From Heloderma charlesbogerti (Eukaryota > Chordata > Lepidosauria > Squamata > Helodermatidae), in the NCBI GenBank assembly GCA_026122225.1, contig JANEZZ010001564.1, positions 204,188 through 268,187 on the forward strand: a stretch of 64,000 bases of DNA, read 5' to 3'. A program made the position numbers and the translations under genes. Under the pieces are notes generated by a model. It saw nothing but the letters and a program-made list of their open reading frames with translations, did not search any database and had not been told where the DNA came from. Numbering within the stretch: position 1 is the stretch's first letter; every line of letters begins with the position of its first letter. This document shows positions 10,572-20,280 of this stretch, piece by piece.

Positions 10572-11873
10572 CACATGGCAGGCAACATCCCAGATGGCTG
10601 CTGCCACCAACTAAACCTATAGATATGGAAAGAGAAGGTAGAAAGAGTGAAGAGACTTTGGTGTCAGCTTGGACTCTATAGGCTTCTTCACATGGAGCTT
10701 TTATCCTGCTCTTGAAATTGGTTACTCACAGAAGTTTGCAGGTCCTTTAAATGATGCTATCAACCTCTAGGGCGTCTCTTGCACTAAATGTCCTTTATTC
10801 CAGTTTTTAAAAGATCAATGAGCTATCAAATTACCATGCTTGAGTTCCACTTGAGTTCCCTCTGTGAGAAAGGAAAAGCTGCAAAAGGAGGAGCTAGACC
10901 ACAGTGCCATCTAGTGGCTGTTCCATATGAAACATATGGAAGAATCAGATGGGTGGAAAGGAAGGGGGAAAGAGGGGGCAGAAACACGGGTAAAGGGAGT
11001 CCGTCATGATCCTGCATTTAAAACAGAAGCAGAAAGCTCCATTTTAAATGCAGGATTTTAGGCTGGTGTAGAGATGCTCCCAAATCTATGGGAATAACAG
11101 GTACCTCCATCACCCTTGGCCCCAGCTTCTTTATGGCCTCAAATACCACTGCATTTTCAATCCAAAGATACATATGGTTCCACACCCAAATATTCCAACC
11201 TCCTGCCACCCAGCCAACTTCAGACACACTTTCTAGACAAGATTCTAAATAAACCTCTTGACACTATTCAGCCAGTACCAAACACTCAACTTACCCCAAT
11301 TCTTCACTGCAATCCTGGCTTCCACCTGGCTCAAATTCACTACCATCATCCTGGTCACTACCACAATCCATAACCCTTTTAGCTCAGTAGAACAGATACT
11401 GTACCTCCAATATGTTTTACTTTGTGAATTTGCAGCCCCGAATTCTCAATTCTGTGATGAACACAGTATAAAGGAAAAGGGTCTCCATCATATCTGTAAA
11501 AAGAATATCAAATTAAATGAAACATCTTAATGAGGAGATGAGCAGTAGACAATCCTGAATAATTTCTACCTCTGTAATATATACTATACCAGCTACATGG
11601 GTGTAGTATAGATTATGCAGATTCACACAGACATTTTTTTTTTTAGCTGTCAGAGAAGCCAGACTGCAATGTAGATTTATATGCAAGCCAGTGTTATAAA
11701 CAGAATCAACCTTTGTTTATCATCCAATTGAGTAGGCACCTAGCAGGGAAAGCCCCCCAAAGAAATGACCAAATAAAGCTCACAATGAATGTATTGGTAT
11801 TAGCTACAAATGTTGTTGAATTAAGGTTTCATGTCCATCTCGATGCAAATAGTTGTGTAAATCTCCTTTAAGA
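10572..11873. other. Non-coding stretch with one small hairpin
   Basis: At 11009-11057, ATCCTGCATTTAAAA pairs with TTTTAAATGCAGGAT. The 85-aa plus-strand frame at 11116-11373 has no recognisable family feature. Nothing else is recognised. Confidence 0.4.
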
Positions 11874-11947
11874 CTGCAATCCTATACACACCTGGAAGAA
11901 AGTCCCATTGAACGTAATGGGACTTAAGTCTGAGTTGGCATGTATAG
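11874..11947. repeat. AAGTAAGTCCC palindromic repeat
   Basis: Starts TGCAATCCTATACACACC and closes near TGTATAGGAT. The centre reads AAGTCCCATTGAACGTAATGGGACTT and is nearly self-complementary. Confidence 0.75.
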
Positions 11948-12027
11948 GATTCATAGAATCATAGAATCATAGGGTTGGAAGGGGCCTGCGAGACCATCAA
12001 GTCCAACCCCCTGCTCAGTGCAGGAAG

Positions 12028-12825
12028 TAGGGATGTACGAAAGGTACTTACCTTTTGCAGATTATGTTTATGGTTGGGGGGGAGGCATTCCGTCCCTCCC
12101 CCTGGAATCCTTGCCGGGGGGGAGGCGCTCCGTTCCTCCCCCCCAGAATCCTGGCCGGCCGGCTGTGCTCCGCAGGGATTCTGCGGAGCTGCCGGCCGGC
12201 TCCGCCAGCAGCTGGACATCCGGCCGCTGGCTAGCAGGGATGCAAATGGCGGCGGCCATAGCTGCTGCCGTTTGTGTCCCTGCAGTCAGCCGTGATAGGC
12301 TACGTAAATGTATACGCTACGCTATTTGCGTTCCCCTTATTTTCGCCGTCTTAGTCTATGTAAATGTTTACGTAGACTAAGACGTGCCAAAATAAGGAAT
12401 GCAAATGGCGGCAGCCATGGCCGCCACCATTTGCGTAAGCGCGTTTTTTGTTTTTGTTTTTAAAAGTCAGCCATGATAGGCTACGTAAACATTTACGTAG
12501 CCTATCACAATTTTTTAAAAAAAACCTAGCCGTGATAGGCTACGTAAATCTTTACGTAGCCTATCATGTTTTGTTTTGTTTTTTTAAACTGGAAATGGCG
12601 GCGGCGGCAGCCGGTCGGACGACTAGCCGCTGCTGCCGCTGCCACCGCTGCCACTGCACCGCCGCCGGATCTGCCGCCGCCGTCGCCAGGAAGATCCGCC
12701 CAAGGTAAGTCTCGTCCCGGGGGGGGGGGCGGGGGGGCAGGCCATTCCGCCACTGATTTCTGGGGGCCGAAATCGCTGGCATTTGGCCTCCCCGAGATCC
12801 GTGGCGGAATTTTCGTACATCCCTA
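12028..12825 (+). mobile_element. hAT-type nonautonomous element, hairpin-rich, copy 1
   Basis: Termini are TAGGGATGTACGAAA at the left and its exact complement (TTTCGTACATCCCTA) at the right. The 8-bp sequence GCAGGAAG lies on both sides (12020-12027 and 12826-12833). The 8-bp duplication and the TAGGG end are hAT hallmarks. The body is GC-rich at both ends (about 12070-12260 and 12595-12760) and carries a row of hairpins at about 12242-12566. No transposase frame is present. A reverse-oriented copy is at 55687-56467 and a truncated one at 36826-37147. Its high CpG content could mimic a CpG island. Confidence 0.9.
12348..12566. repeat. Hairpin array inside the hAT element
   Basis: There are four near-perfect palindromes. 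12348-12383 reads GTCTTAGTCTATGTAAAT into its complement. 12401-12434 reads GCAAATGGCGGCAGCC into its complement. 12474-12507 and 12533-12566 both read TGATAGGCTACGTAAA into their complements. Three share the core TACGTAAA..TTTACGTA or a one-base variant. A weaker one is at 12242-12275. Equivalent hairpins lie in copy 2 at 55945-55978, 56018-56051 and 56072-56107. Confidence 0.9.
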
Positions 12826-13045
12826 GCAGGAAGCCTGATTCCCAGGTGGTTTCCCATCCAAGTACTAACCAGGGCTGACCCTGGGGCCTCTTTCTAAAAC
12901 AGTTCTGCAGTTATGGGTCTGAAATCTTGATATATTTTTTTTATCAGACCAGTCCATCAGCACTGTAGATGAAATCATACTGGTCCGGGAAGAAGTAAAT
13001 CTAAAATCTAACCCTCTGCACTGTGACCTGGAAATGCAGTTCCCC

Positions 13046-13074
13046 TGTGTGTGTGTGTGTGCGTGCGTGCGTGC

Positions 13075-13109
<35 letters not shown>

Positions 13110-13121
13110 AGACTGAGACTG
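13046..13121. repeat. Compound microsatellite (GT)n(GCGT)n(GA)n(GACT)n
   Basis: Four adjoining simple-repeat blocks with no other sequence between them. Confidence 0.95.
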
Positions 13122-13122
13122 T

Positions 13123-13378
13123 GACCTGGTTTGCATGTAACTTAATTTAATTAACAGTTAATTTAATTTCACAGTTTAATCATGGTTTGTTGAATTGTGA
13201 GTTGCGATTATGTGCAAACCAGGCACTGTGAGTTAACTATGGGTTATTAACCACAAACAACTCATGAAGACAACTCATGGTTTGTTGTTGGGTTGTGAAC
13301 TGTAGGTTGTTTAGACCATGGGTTGTTGTTACGTGCAAACCCAGAGTTGTGGGTTGTTCATGGGTTGTTTTGCCAGGC
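13123..13378. repeat. GGTTTGCA foldback-like element
   Basis: Starts GACCTGGTTTGCATGTAAC. It contains several GGTTGT and TTAAC motifs in both orientations, with GTGCAAACCAGGC inside, and ends near TTTTGCCAGGC. It resembles the foldbacks at 1968-2352 and 40318-40548 in its GGTTTGCA-type ends. It is AT-rich and diverged. Confidence 0.5.
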
Positions 13379-14537
13379 TACAGAAGCAGTTTTCAAGAGT
13401 GGTCAACCCCCCCAGCCCCTCTACATGCCGGTACTGAAGCGCTGCAAAGGCATTTGGGATACAGGGAGGGAGTGGGCAAAGGAGGAATGAAACAAACAAC
13501 TCAGGTACTGAGAAAACAAACCATTTTGTTCAATCATCTGCCAGACAAACACTAGGTAGGGCAACAAACAATGGGTATTATAAACCATAGGTTAGCATTT
13601 TGTGTGATCACATCACACTATATACGCTACTGATGTATATTCTCATTACACTGAGGAGATATGTATTTGTTACAGTTTTACATTCACTTTCTAGCCATTT
13701 GCCTGGATATAAGGTTGGCTCGATAAGATGCTTCTTGTGTCCCACAGCTGCATGATGGGCACCAGAGAGCGGCAATGCAGCATGGGCCTTGCACTTCTCA
13801 TTAGTGTTCAGGGGGTAAAGAGGAATTAACATGACTGATTCCTTGAGTCCCACTCCAAATGACAAACCCTGACGGCTGTATAATTTGGATCTTGCCTCTT
13901 CCAAGACTCTGACACATACCTCCAGAACTGAAAAGGAGTGTTCTAGGGGGAGGCTGAAACTAATGGCTGACATTTTGAGCACACATGTACATATATCAAG
14001 ATTATCCCAGAAGAATATGTCAGAGAGTGGGAGAGAGTAGTTTTTCCATATTAACAGTGGCATTAACTTTCTGTACTACATCACTTCCCTTAGGCACCTC
14101 TGAACTCTGGAAATTTTTCAGATAGCCCACTGTGTCTCTGAAAGCAATTTGCATCTCCGTTTTTTTTTTTAAGTGATAAGAAAATTATAGCAATCTTAGA
14201 GAACCTAGTCAGGCCTTGTCAGAAACAGAGCAAAATTAAGCATCATTTCTCGTTTGACAAAGAGCTGGTGGTTTAAGTGTGAAAGCTTTGTTCTGATTGC
14301 CAGGAGAAAAGACCCATGGCCAAATAATGCTACGGAACTCCAGTGTATACCCTCGTTGGGTTTCACTTCTGCTCTTGGTGAATTATATGTGTTTACGGAG
14401 AAAAACCACAGGAAGAAAAATGTGTGCCAGTCCAAATTTATACCATTAACAGAAAAATACACACTGATTGCTGAGTGGCAATGGGGTTGCTAAGAATGAC
14501 AGATCAATCCACAAAGCCTTCCAGCTTCAATAACAGC
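13379..14537. other. Non-coding stretch, nothing recognised
   Basis: No gene or repeat that I recognise. The 151-aa minus frame at 13608-14063 shows no domain, signal or composition that supports a real gene. Confidence 0.4.
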
Positions 14538-14624
14538 ACGACAGTCCTAAACATGCTTCCAGAGAGTCCCATTAAACAAACTGGAACTTATTTCTGAGTT
14601 AACCTGCTTAGGATCAGGCTGCAA
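14538..14624. repeat. AAGTAAGTCCC palindromic repeat, diverged
   Basis: ACAGTCCTAAACATGCTTCC to TTAGGATCAGGCTGCAAT, with GAGTCCCATT in the left arm and GAACTTATTTCTGAGTT in the right. Confidence 0.6.
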
Positions 14625-14729
14625 TGTATTTTTCATTATACAAACAACTCTTGAGCGATGAAAATGTTATGGTCATTTTGCAACTGAATGGCACCGACCC
14701 TAACAGTGCTTTCCAGATGGCAGCGTCTT

Positions 14730-15460
14730 TGCAATTGCAGGTGCTAGCAAGCTCAAGACTGGATTACTGCAACATGTGGTATGTGGGGCTGCCCTTAACG
14801 TTGGTCTGGAAGCTGCAGCTAGTGCAGAATGCACTATGCAGAATGCAGCAGGTCGGCTGTTGTCGGGAGCTGCCCTTTCTCAGTACGCTTTGGTGAGGGA
14901 ACTACTACACTGGCTGCCTGTTTGCTACCAGGCCACGTTTAAGGTTTAATTGCTGGTGTGTAAAGAAACAACTTGGGACCAGGATATTTGAGAGAGCATA
15001 TGGGGGATTTTCTCTCCTCAGCACCGCCACCACCCATGGGGAAACTGTTCCTTCACTAGGCAATCCCACCTATGAGTTTCTTATTTTTTAGCAAATGCGT
15101 ATCTTTCAAGGCCAAAGGAAATCTCTGCCACTATAACTCAGAGTTCCATAAGCTGACCCTTTCCCGCTGTCACCGGTTCTGTTAGAATGTTTAAAACCTC
15201 CTAGTAGCTGGTATATCACACTTAGACATGAGATGGGTACCAACCCTAGAGACAAAATGGACTATTAAACAAGGAGTTTATCCAGATATGTTGGACTACA
15301 GCTCCCATACTCCCCAAGCAGCATGGACACTATTCAGGGTGATGAGAATCATACTCCCAAGGCATCAGGAGGCTGCCCAGTTGGAGAAGACTGTTTTAGA
15401 CAGTGCTTGAAAACATTTTTATTCTGGAAGATATTTGATTATTGCCTCTGCTGGTTTTTC
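14730..15460 (+). pseudogene. L2-like LINE ORF2 C-terminus, decayed
   Basis: 14749-14896 encodes SSRLDYCNMWYVGLPLTLVW, then KLQLVQNALCRMQQVG, the L2-clade ORF2 C-terminal motif. Near 15400 the frame LKTFLFWKIFDYCL matches the usual end of that protein. The part between is frameshifted and holds a MITE fragment (15268-15380). Upstream endonuclease and RT catalytic regions are absent. Confidence 0.75.
15268..15380. mobile_element. CTTCCCCAACCTGGTG hAT MITE fragment inside L2
   Basis: CCAGATATGTTGGACTACAG and CTCCCATACTCCCCAAGCAGCATGG-type sequence, then GGCATCAGGAGGCTGCCCAG and TTGGAGAAG, correspond to the two halves of the element at 51388-51523. Confidence 0.6.
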
Positions 15461-15479
15461 TGTGGGGATAAGTGGCTGC

Positions 15480-15910
15480 CTCCAAACTCGGAGGCGACTG
15501 CCTATCCAATGCAGGGCAGGAGAAGCACAAAAGGGATCATCCCCTTCGTGCTTCAGCCACCCTGCATTTGTGACTAGACAGCTGATTTTGGCTGTCTAGC
15601 TGCGGGAAGGCGGAGCGGGGCAGGAGGTTGCTGGATGACACATAGGATGTGTCATACCAGCATTTACGCCTTTCCTGCCCCAGAATGCCCCCAGGAATGA
15701 TCCGTTCTGGCTGCTCTGCGTTCCTCTTCTGAGCGTGGAGCACGGGGCCATTCCGGGCTGCCTTGAGGAAGCGTGGAAGGGTGGGGAGGTGAGTTCACCA
15801 GGAACCAACCTCGGATCGCAGGCGCTGAGGTCAGTTCCCGAAAACCCACATATCCTATGGCCATTTAGCTGCTGACTAGCGGCCATAGGATTGCTCCCTG
15901 CTGGATTCAA
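15480..15910. repeat. CpG-rich hairpin-bearing block, possible MITE
   Basis: Two good hairpins lie within it: 15574-15599 (CTAGACAGC..GCTGTCTAG) and 15852-15891 (ATCCTATGGCC..GGCCATAGGAT). Base composition is clearly richer in G+C and CpG than the neighbours. No terminal repeats or target duplication could be fixed by eye. Confidence 0.4.
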
Positions 15911-16365
15911 CCTGAGTGAGTCGTGCTTCCTGGTAGGAACCAAGAAGTAGTTAAGAGCAATGCCCGCTGCTTTTGGCCTGAGAAGAGAGAGGCCACAGCC
16001 TGAGGGAGCTTAGTGGAAAGGCTTTGTTTGAATAGAACTTGTAAATCTGTTTGGAAGGCAGAGTATGTGTGAGTCTGTGGGGTGTAGTCTGCCAACTTTG
16101 AAACAGTGACTGGGTTTGGATGATCAACAGAGGAAAAGAAGCCACCATGGCATCTTTTCCCCACCCCATGCATGCTGCTTGTGCACCCGCCATTTCCCTC
16201 ATTACCCTCATTGTGGTGTGGGTTACCAGTCATTTGAACTTGGTGAGGTGCATGGCAGAGGTGGCTTCCAAACCACTCCATAACCCCTACAAACAAGCAA
16301 TGGGTTGCAGGGTGGCTCAGAAGCCACTCCTGCCACGCACCTCACTGGATTCGGATGACACAGCA

Positions 16366-16390
16366 ACACACACACACACACACACACACA
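16366..16390. repeat. (AC)n microsatellite
   Basis: CA dinucleotide run of about 12 units. Confidence 0.95.
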
Positions 16391-16449
16391 GCTTCATATG
16401 CCTAGTTTATGAACATCAGTGGTGTCAAACCATTTGAAATGCATTTAGT

Positions 16450-16524
16450 TTGCAATCGTATGCACACTTAATGTCAGTAAGCATTAAACTCAGTTGGCCT
16501 TTAACTGCATAGGATTGGGCTGCA
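16450..16524. repeat. AAGTAAGTCCC palindromic repeat, diverged
   Basis: TGCAATCGTATGCACACTTA to GCATAGGATTGGGCTGCAC, with a weakened centre. Confidence 0.55.
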
Positions 16525-16529
16525 CATAA

Positions 16530-16690
16530 ATTATCTGGCTTATAACTAATTTATTTAAAACATTTCTTGGCTGCCTTTCAGGGCAGAAGCCCTCTCAAGG
16601 TGGCTTACAACAATAAAATACATAAAAACAATTAAAATATTAAAACTGATAAAAATATAAAAACAATAAAAAACAACTAAGTTAAAATCC
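16530..16690 (-). repeat. LINE 3' tail, antisense (L2-like)
   Basis: TTTATTTAAAACATTTCTTGG, GGCAGAAGCCCTCTCAAGG, TGGCTTACAAC and then AATAAAATA-rich sequence. This is the antisense layout also seen at 24547-24905. A second, more diverged tail appears at about 16760-16860. Confidence 0.55.
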
Positions 16691-17098
16691 ATTTGCACTA
16701 CGCAAAACTTCAACAAAGTTGCCTTTTATAGCATCTGGAAGTAAACAGGGATAAATGAATTCATTCATTTAAAATAAAATGTATTAATTATTATTTATTT
16801 AAATATTCATATCCCACCTTTCCATCCCATTTGCGAGATATCCAAGGCACTCAGAGTATAGTTATACTTTCATGAAACTGTTGTTTGGGCCCCTTGAGCA
16901 TCTTGCAAAAGATAAATTATAATTTAAGAAAATGGGCATCCTTTCCCATATTTTCTCCTTCATCAGCTTTGGGAATGTGTAATATTGCTTGTTGTAAGAG
17001 CAAACAAAAATGGTTATTCATGATCCATCAATATTGTGGAAGATCTTGACTGAAAAGATATTAGCACTGATGTCAGCTAAGCACTGTCTGCTCTACAG

Positions 17099-17237
17099 CA
17101 AAATCTTATGTTCATTTATTCAGAAGTAAGTCCCCCTGTGTTCATGCTGCAATCCTGTACCCAATTACCTGGGAGTAAGTCCCACTGAACACAGTGGGAT
17201 TTGCTTCTGCATAAACATGCAACGGATTGCACTGCTA
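17099..17237. repeat. AAGTAAGTCCC palindromic repeat, one partial and one full copy
   Basis: A partial left arm (TTCAGAAGTAAGTCC, 17099-17144) adjoins a full copy from CTGCAATCCTGTAC to AACGGATTGCACTG. The full copy has the central inverted pair GTAAGTCCCACTG / CAGTGGGATTTGC. Confidence 0.75.
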
Positions 17238-17463
17238 ATTTCCTATGGTTTTACAGTTTGAAAGGCAAAGTATCTGCTTCCTTTAAAAGAATTGAACTGG
17301 AGAATGGAATGTACCACCATTCTACACAATGCCAAGTAGAAAAAGGTTAGTTTCCATGCTGGAGAAAATAGCATGCAAAATATGAATTGGTCTCATTTCT
17401 AGGCAAATAGCAGAAGAAAGTCTGCATAGTTGTTTGGATAGCAATGTGCTCAGCTGTCAGCTT

Positions 17464-17549
17464 CCAATCCTATGCACGCTAACTTGGGAGTAAGTCCCAT
17501 TGAATTCAGTGGTAATTACTTCCAAGTAAACATGCACAGGTTTGGGCAA
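17464..17549. repeat. AAGTAAGTCCC palindromic repeat
   Basis: CCAATCCTATGCACGC, then GGGAGTAAGTCCCATTGAA, then TCAGTGGTAATTACTTCC and ACATGCACAGGTTTGGGC. Confidence 0.7.
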
Positions 17550-18721
17550 TAAATGATCTGCCCCAAAGTTCTTTTATTGTTATTATTATTATTTGCAGAA
17601 ACTATTTTAATTAAATTCATCTGAAACATGCCTCAAGCCCCGTAGATCCCCTCCCCCAAGCCTAATAACAAACAGATTTTTAGAATAGATGTATATGTGT
17701 ATGTTCTCATAGCCTTCCTCATATTATTCCTAAGTATGTCCACTGTAATTAAAAAGAGACCCCTCTGTTGCTTTAGCCAAAGTCTTTACAAGGCAAGACC
17801 ATTGCACAGTCCTGAGGGAATGCGAGAACAATAACTTTGTTGTCCATGAGAAACAGGATACTATCCCCGTATATATTCATCTCCTTCAGGTCTCCGTTCC
17901 AAGTTGGAAAACTGCCTCCTGTCCTGTTACAACTGGAGCCTGGACTGTACTGAAGCAAACCTTCTCTCCTATATTATGAGCCAGTGTGAGCTGAAGAAAA
18001 GAATTCACTGCTCAAGGCCAAATAGCTTCAAAGCGAACAATCCTCCAGAGTCAGTGTGAAAGTGTTGAAACTGTCAATGTCAACTTACACCATGCATAGT
18101 GAGTGTAAAACTTCAATAATGACATCATGGCGGAAAGGACAAAGGGCAGACACTACACAGGGAAAGTGCCAGTGCTCTTCAAATCTTTGAAACCTTCAAG
18201 GATTTATCTGGCCTAACACTTCTACACATAGTCATTTGGGTCTTAGGCTCTACTGATTAAGGATTTAGCTTATTCAAAGGCTTGCTCTGATAGGAAGGAT
18301 GACAAGTTTTCAGCAGTTCTATTGGATTCCATTAGCTTACACTTTAAAAAGAAAACACAGGAACTTGATCTCTTCCTAGCTTTTCCCCTTCCTTTTGTGT
18401 CGATGCCGTGGTAGGGCTTTTCGTTTGTGCCTTTTGTTTTTTTCAGTATTTTATTTTTCTTTTCTCTCTCCCTCTCTCTTTTTATGTAACATCAGGGCAA
18501 AGTAGCAAATGGGTTTCACAGCACTTAGCCTCACCAGCCTCAGAATAGGGATCCCAGCAGAGTTAAATAAATTCCTCAGCAATCTCCTGTGGTTCTGCCC
18601 AAACTCACTTGCTTGTTTTTGGCCTCATTGGGGCAGACGAAGATTCGGCTTTTATGAATCTATGTGGACATGGTTCAAAAATGCAAAGTTCACCTAATCA
18701 CAACCAATGCTGGAAACAATT

Positions 18722-18724
<3 letters not shown>
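17550..18724. other. Non-coding stretch, nothing recognised
   Basis: AT-rich. No exon, RNA gene or repeat that I recognise. Confidence 0.4.

Positions 18725-18760
<36 letters not shown>
18725..18760. repeat. (AC)18 microsatellite
   Basis: An uninterrupted AC run. Confidence 0.97.
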
Positions 18761-18762
<2 letters not shown>

Positions 18763-19184
18763 GCCATATGTGCACTGGAATGTAAGTTTATTAATTTGGA
18801 GACAAATCCCAAAAATATCAAATGTTTTAGGGGTGCTAAAATCCAGATTGGGGTCAGCTTTTTTCGTATCTGGCAATGCACTGGATCCTGCAGCAACAAG
18901 GTCTATCAGCTTCTTTTCCTCTTTTCGTCCTTGTTGACAACAGGAAGCATGTTTTTTGCATAACAGCTCCTGAGCAGAAGCGTCCTATCTGAGCAGTGAG
19001 AACTTGGCATTTCAGCAACAGTACCCTATGGGTAAACTTGTTCCCTGGGCCAACTCCCAGTTTCCTCAGGAAATTGCCCTCTGGTGGGCCATGCTACCTC
19101 CTATATTGGTGGGTCCTGGTAGGCTTTCCTGGCAGTGGAAGCACTACTCCAATCAAGAGCAGCTGGCTAAGTCTGGAAGCCACT

Positions 19185-19247
19185 ATTTTAATTTCCCACA
19201 AAGTCTTCAATGTAGAGTCATTCAGAGGCATTGTGGGAAATTAAAAT
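19185..19247. repeat. Inverted repeat ATTTTAATTTCCCACAA
   Basis: ATTTTAATTTCCCACAA at the left pairs with TTGTGGGAAATTAAAAT at the right. The two 17-nt arms are perfect, with about 29 nt between. Related to 10516-10571. Confidence 0.8.
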
Positions 19248-19741
19248 GGCAGTTCCCAAACCCGGTTGCCCAGTGCTGATCAGAGCTTGTTTGTTTGTTT
19301 GTTTGTTTAAAAGGAGGATCCTATTACAGGTGTCAGACCTGGGCCCTACTGTGGCATCATAGTTCATACTGACACCAGGCCTGTGTTCACATCTAAGCGC
19401 AGTTTATTCCAGCAGTAAAGCACTTCTGTACTGTACTGTCTGCCCTTCCAACTGAGAATGCATTTGTGCCTACCCTTTCAAACTGCAGTAGTTTGCTCCA
19501 GCAGTAACTTCATCAGCAAAGATGTTCTATTCTGTACAGTTTGAGCTGCCAACTCAGTTTGGAATAAACGACTCCATCCAAGCCTACTGGAATGAAGTAC
19601 TCTACTACTTAAATGGTTGCTGGATCATAAACTATTCCAGTTTGAAAAGGTAGGTGCAAATGTACTCTTAATGCTCACAACCATTCTTAAGTCATCTTAG
19701 ATTTTACCAGTCACTCTCCATAGGATTAGTACAAGGGAATT

Positions 19742-19945
19742 TAAGAACATAAGAAGAGCCCTGCTGGATCAGACCAAGGGTCCACCTAGTCCAGCATTCT
19801 GTTCACACAATGGCCAACCAGTCATCGACTGGAAACCCACAAGAAGGACACAGGTGCAACAGCACCCTCCTGCCCGTGTTACTTGGCAACTGGTGCGCAT
19901 AGGCATTCTGCCTCTGATACTGGAGATAGCATAGAGTGATCTGGG
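19742..19945 (+). repeat. AACATAAGAAGAGCCCTGC interspersed repeat
   Basis: AAGAACATAAGAAGAGCCC, GGATCAGACCAAGGGTCCAC, CCAGCATTCTGTTCACAC and CTGCCTCTGATACTGGAG are shared almost exactly with 31967-32275, and the first half with 43846-43945. It is an abundant dispersed family. I cannot assign a class with confidence. Confidence 0.8.
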
Positions 19946-19989
19946 GGGTTTCTCCCTGAGCGATTTCCTTAAGTCACGGAGAACCTGAC

Positions 19990-20280
19990 TTAAGGAAAAG
20001 AATCAGACTTTAAGAAGTCTCAGGAAATCTGGTTGTTCCCTGATAAGCTCCGTGCTGGCTGAGTTTAGAGGTCATTAGGGATACGTGACATTGTGGCCAT
20101 CCAGGGAAAAACCGGATTTCCTGAGACTGCTTAAAGTCTGATTCAGTCAGCTGCTCCCCAGTATAGTTGCTGTGTGCCCCAACCCCCACATTCACCTCGG
20201 GTAGGCTAGCACTGCCCAGGTGTGTGTCTTTCACCGTGACCCTGGTCAAGGGGTGTTTCCTGTCCCTGTGTTTCTCAGCA
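19990..20280. repeat. Unclassified repeat shared with 34545-34790
   Basis: GACATTGTGGCCATC, TCCTGAGACTGCTTAAAGTC, AGGTGTGTGTCTTTCACC and GTCAAGGGGTGTTTCC also occur, in the same order, at 34572, 34625, 34733 and 34777. The left part (about 19990-20150) has inverted arms: GACTTTAAGAAGTCTCAGGAAATC against GATTTCCTGAGACTGC..AAAGTC. Confidence 0.6.

Larger units (their letters stand above)
11948..12882 (-). mobile_element. 5S-derived/CR1-tailed SINE-like repeat, split by a hAT element
   Basis: Read on minus, 12882-12834 matches the 3' half of 5S rRNA (AGTACTTGGATGGGA, CCACCTGGGAATC). After a short junction (AGGCTTCCTGC) it continues into a CR1-type tail at 12019-11948, with GGGGGTTGGACTTGATGG, CCCTTCCAACCCTATG and repeated ATTCTATG. 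The same 5S/junction order occurs at 47402 and 7243. This suggests a SINE with a 5S head and a tail recognised by CR1 machinery. The 5' part of the 5S head is missing. The repeat is interrupted by the element at 12028-12825, whose 8-bp target duplication lies in the junction. Confidence 0.65.

Noticed and set aside
11116..11373. 85-codon plus frame as a small gene
   Set aside because: Composition is not protein-like beyond chance and no family feature or initiation context supports it.
11990..12826. CpG island or gene promoter
   Set aside because: The CpG-rich block coincides exactly with a transposon bounded by inverted ends and an 8-bp duplication. The same applies to 55687-56467.
13608..14063. 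151-codon minus frame as a host exon
   Set aside because: No recognisable domain and no splice-site context that I could support; length is within chance expectation.
15537..15943. Overlapping frames in the CpG-rich 15.5-15.9 kb block
   Set aside because: G+C-rich sequence has few stops; frames on both strands overlap and none has a recognisable domain.
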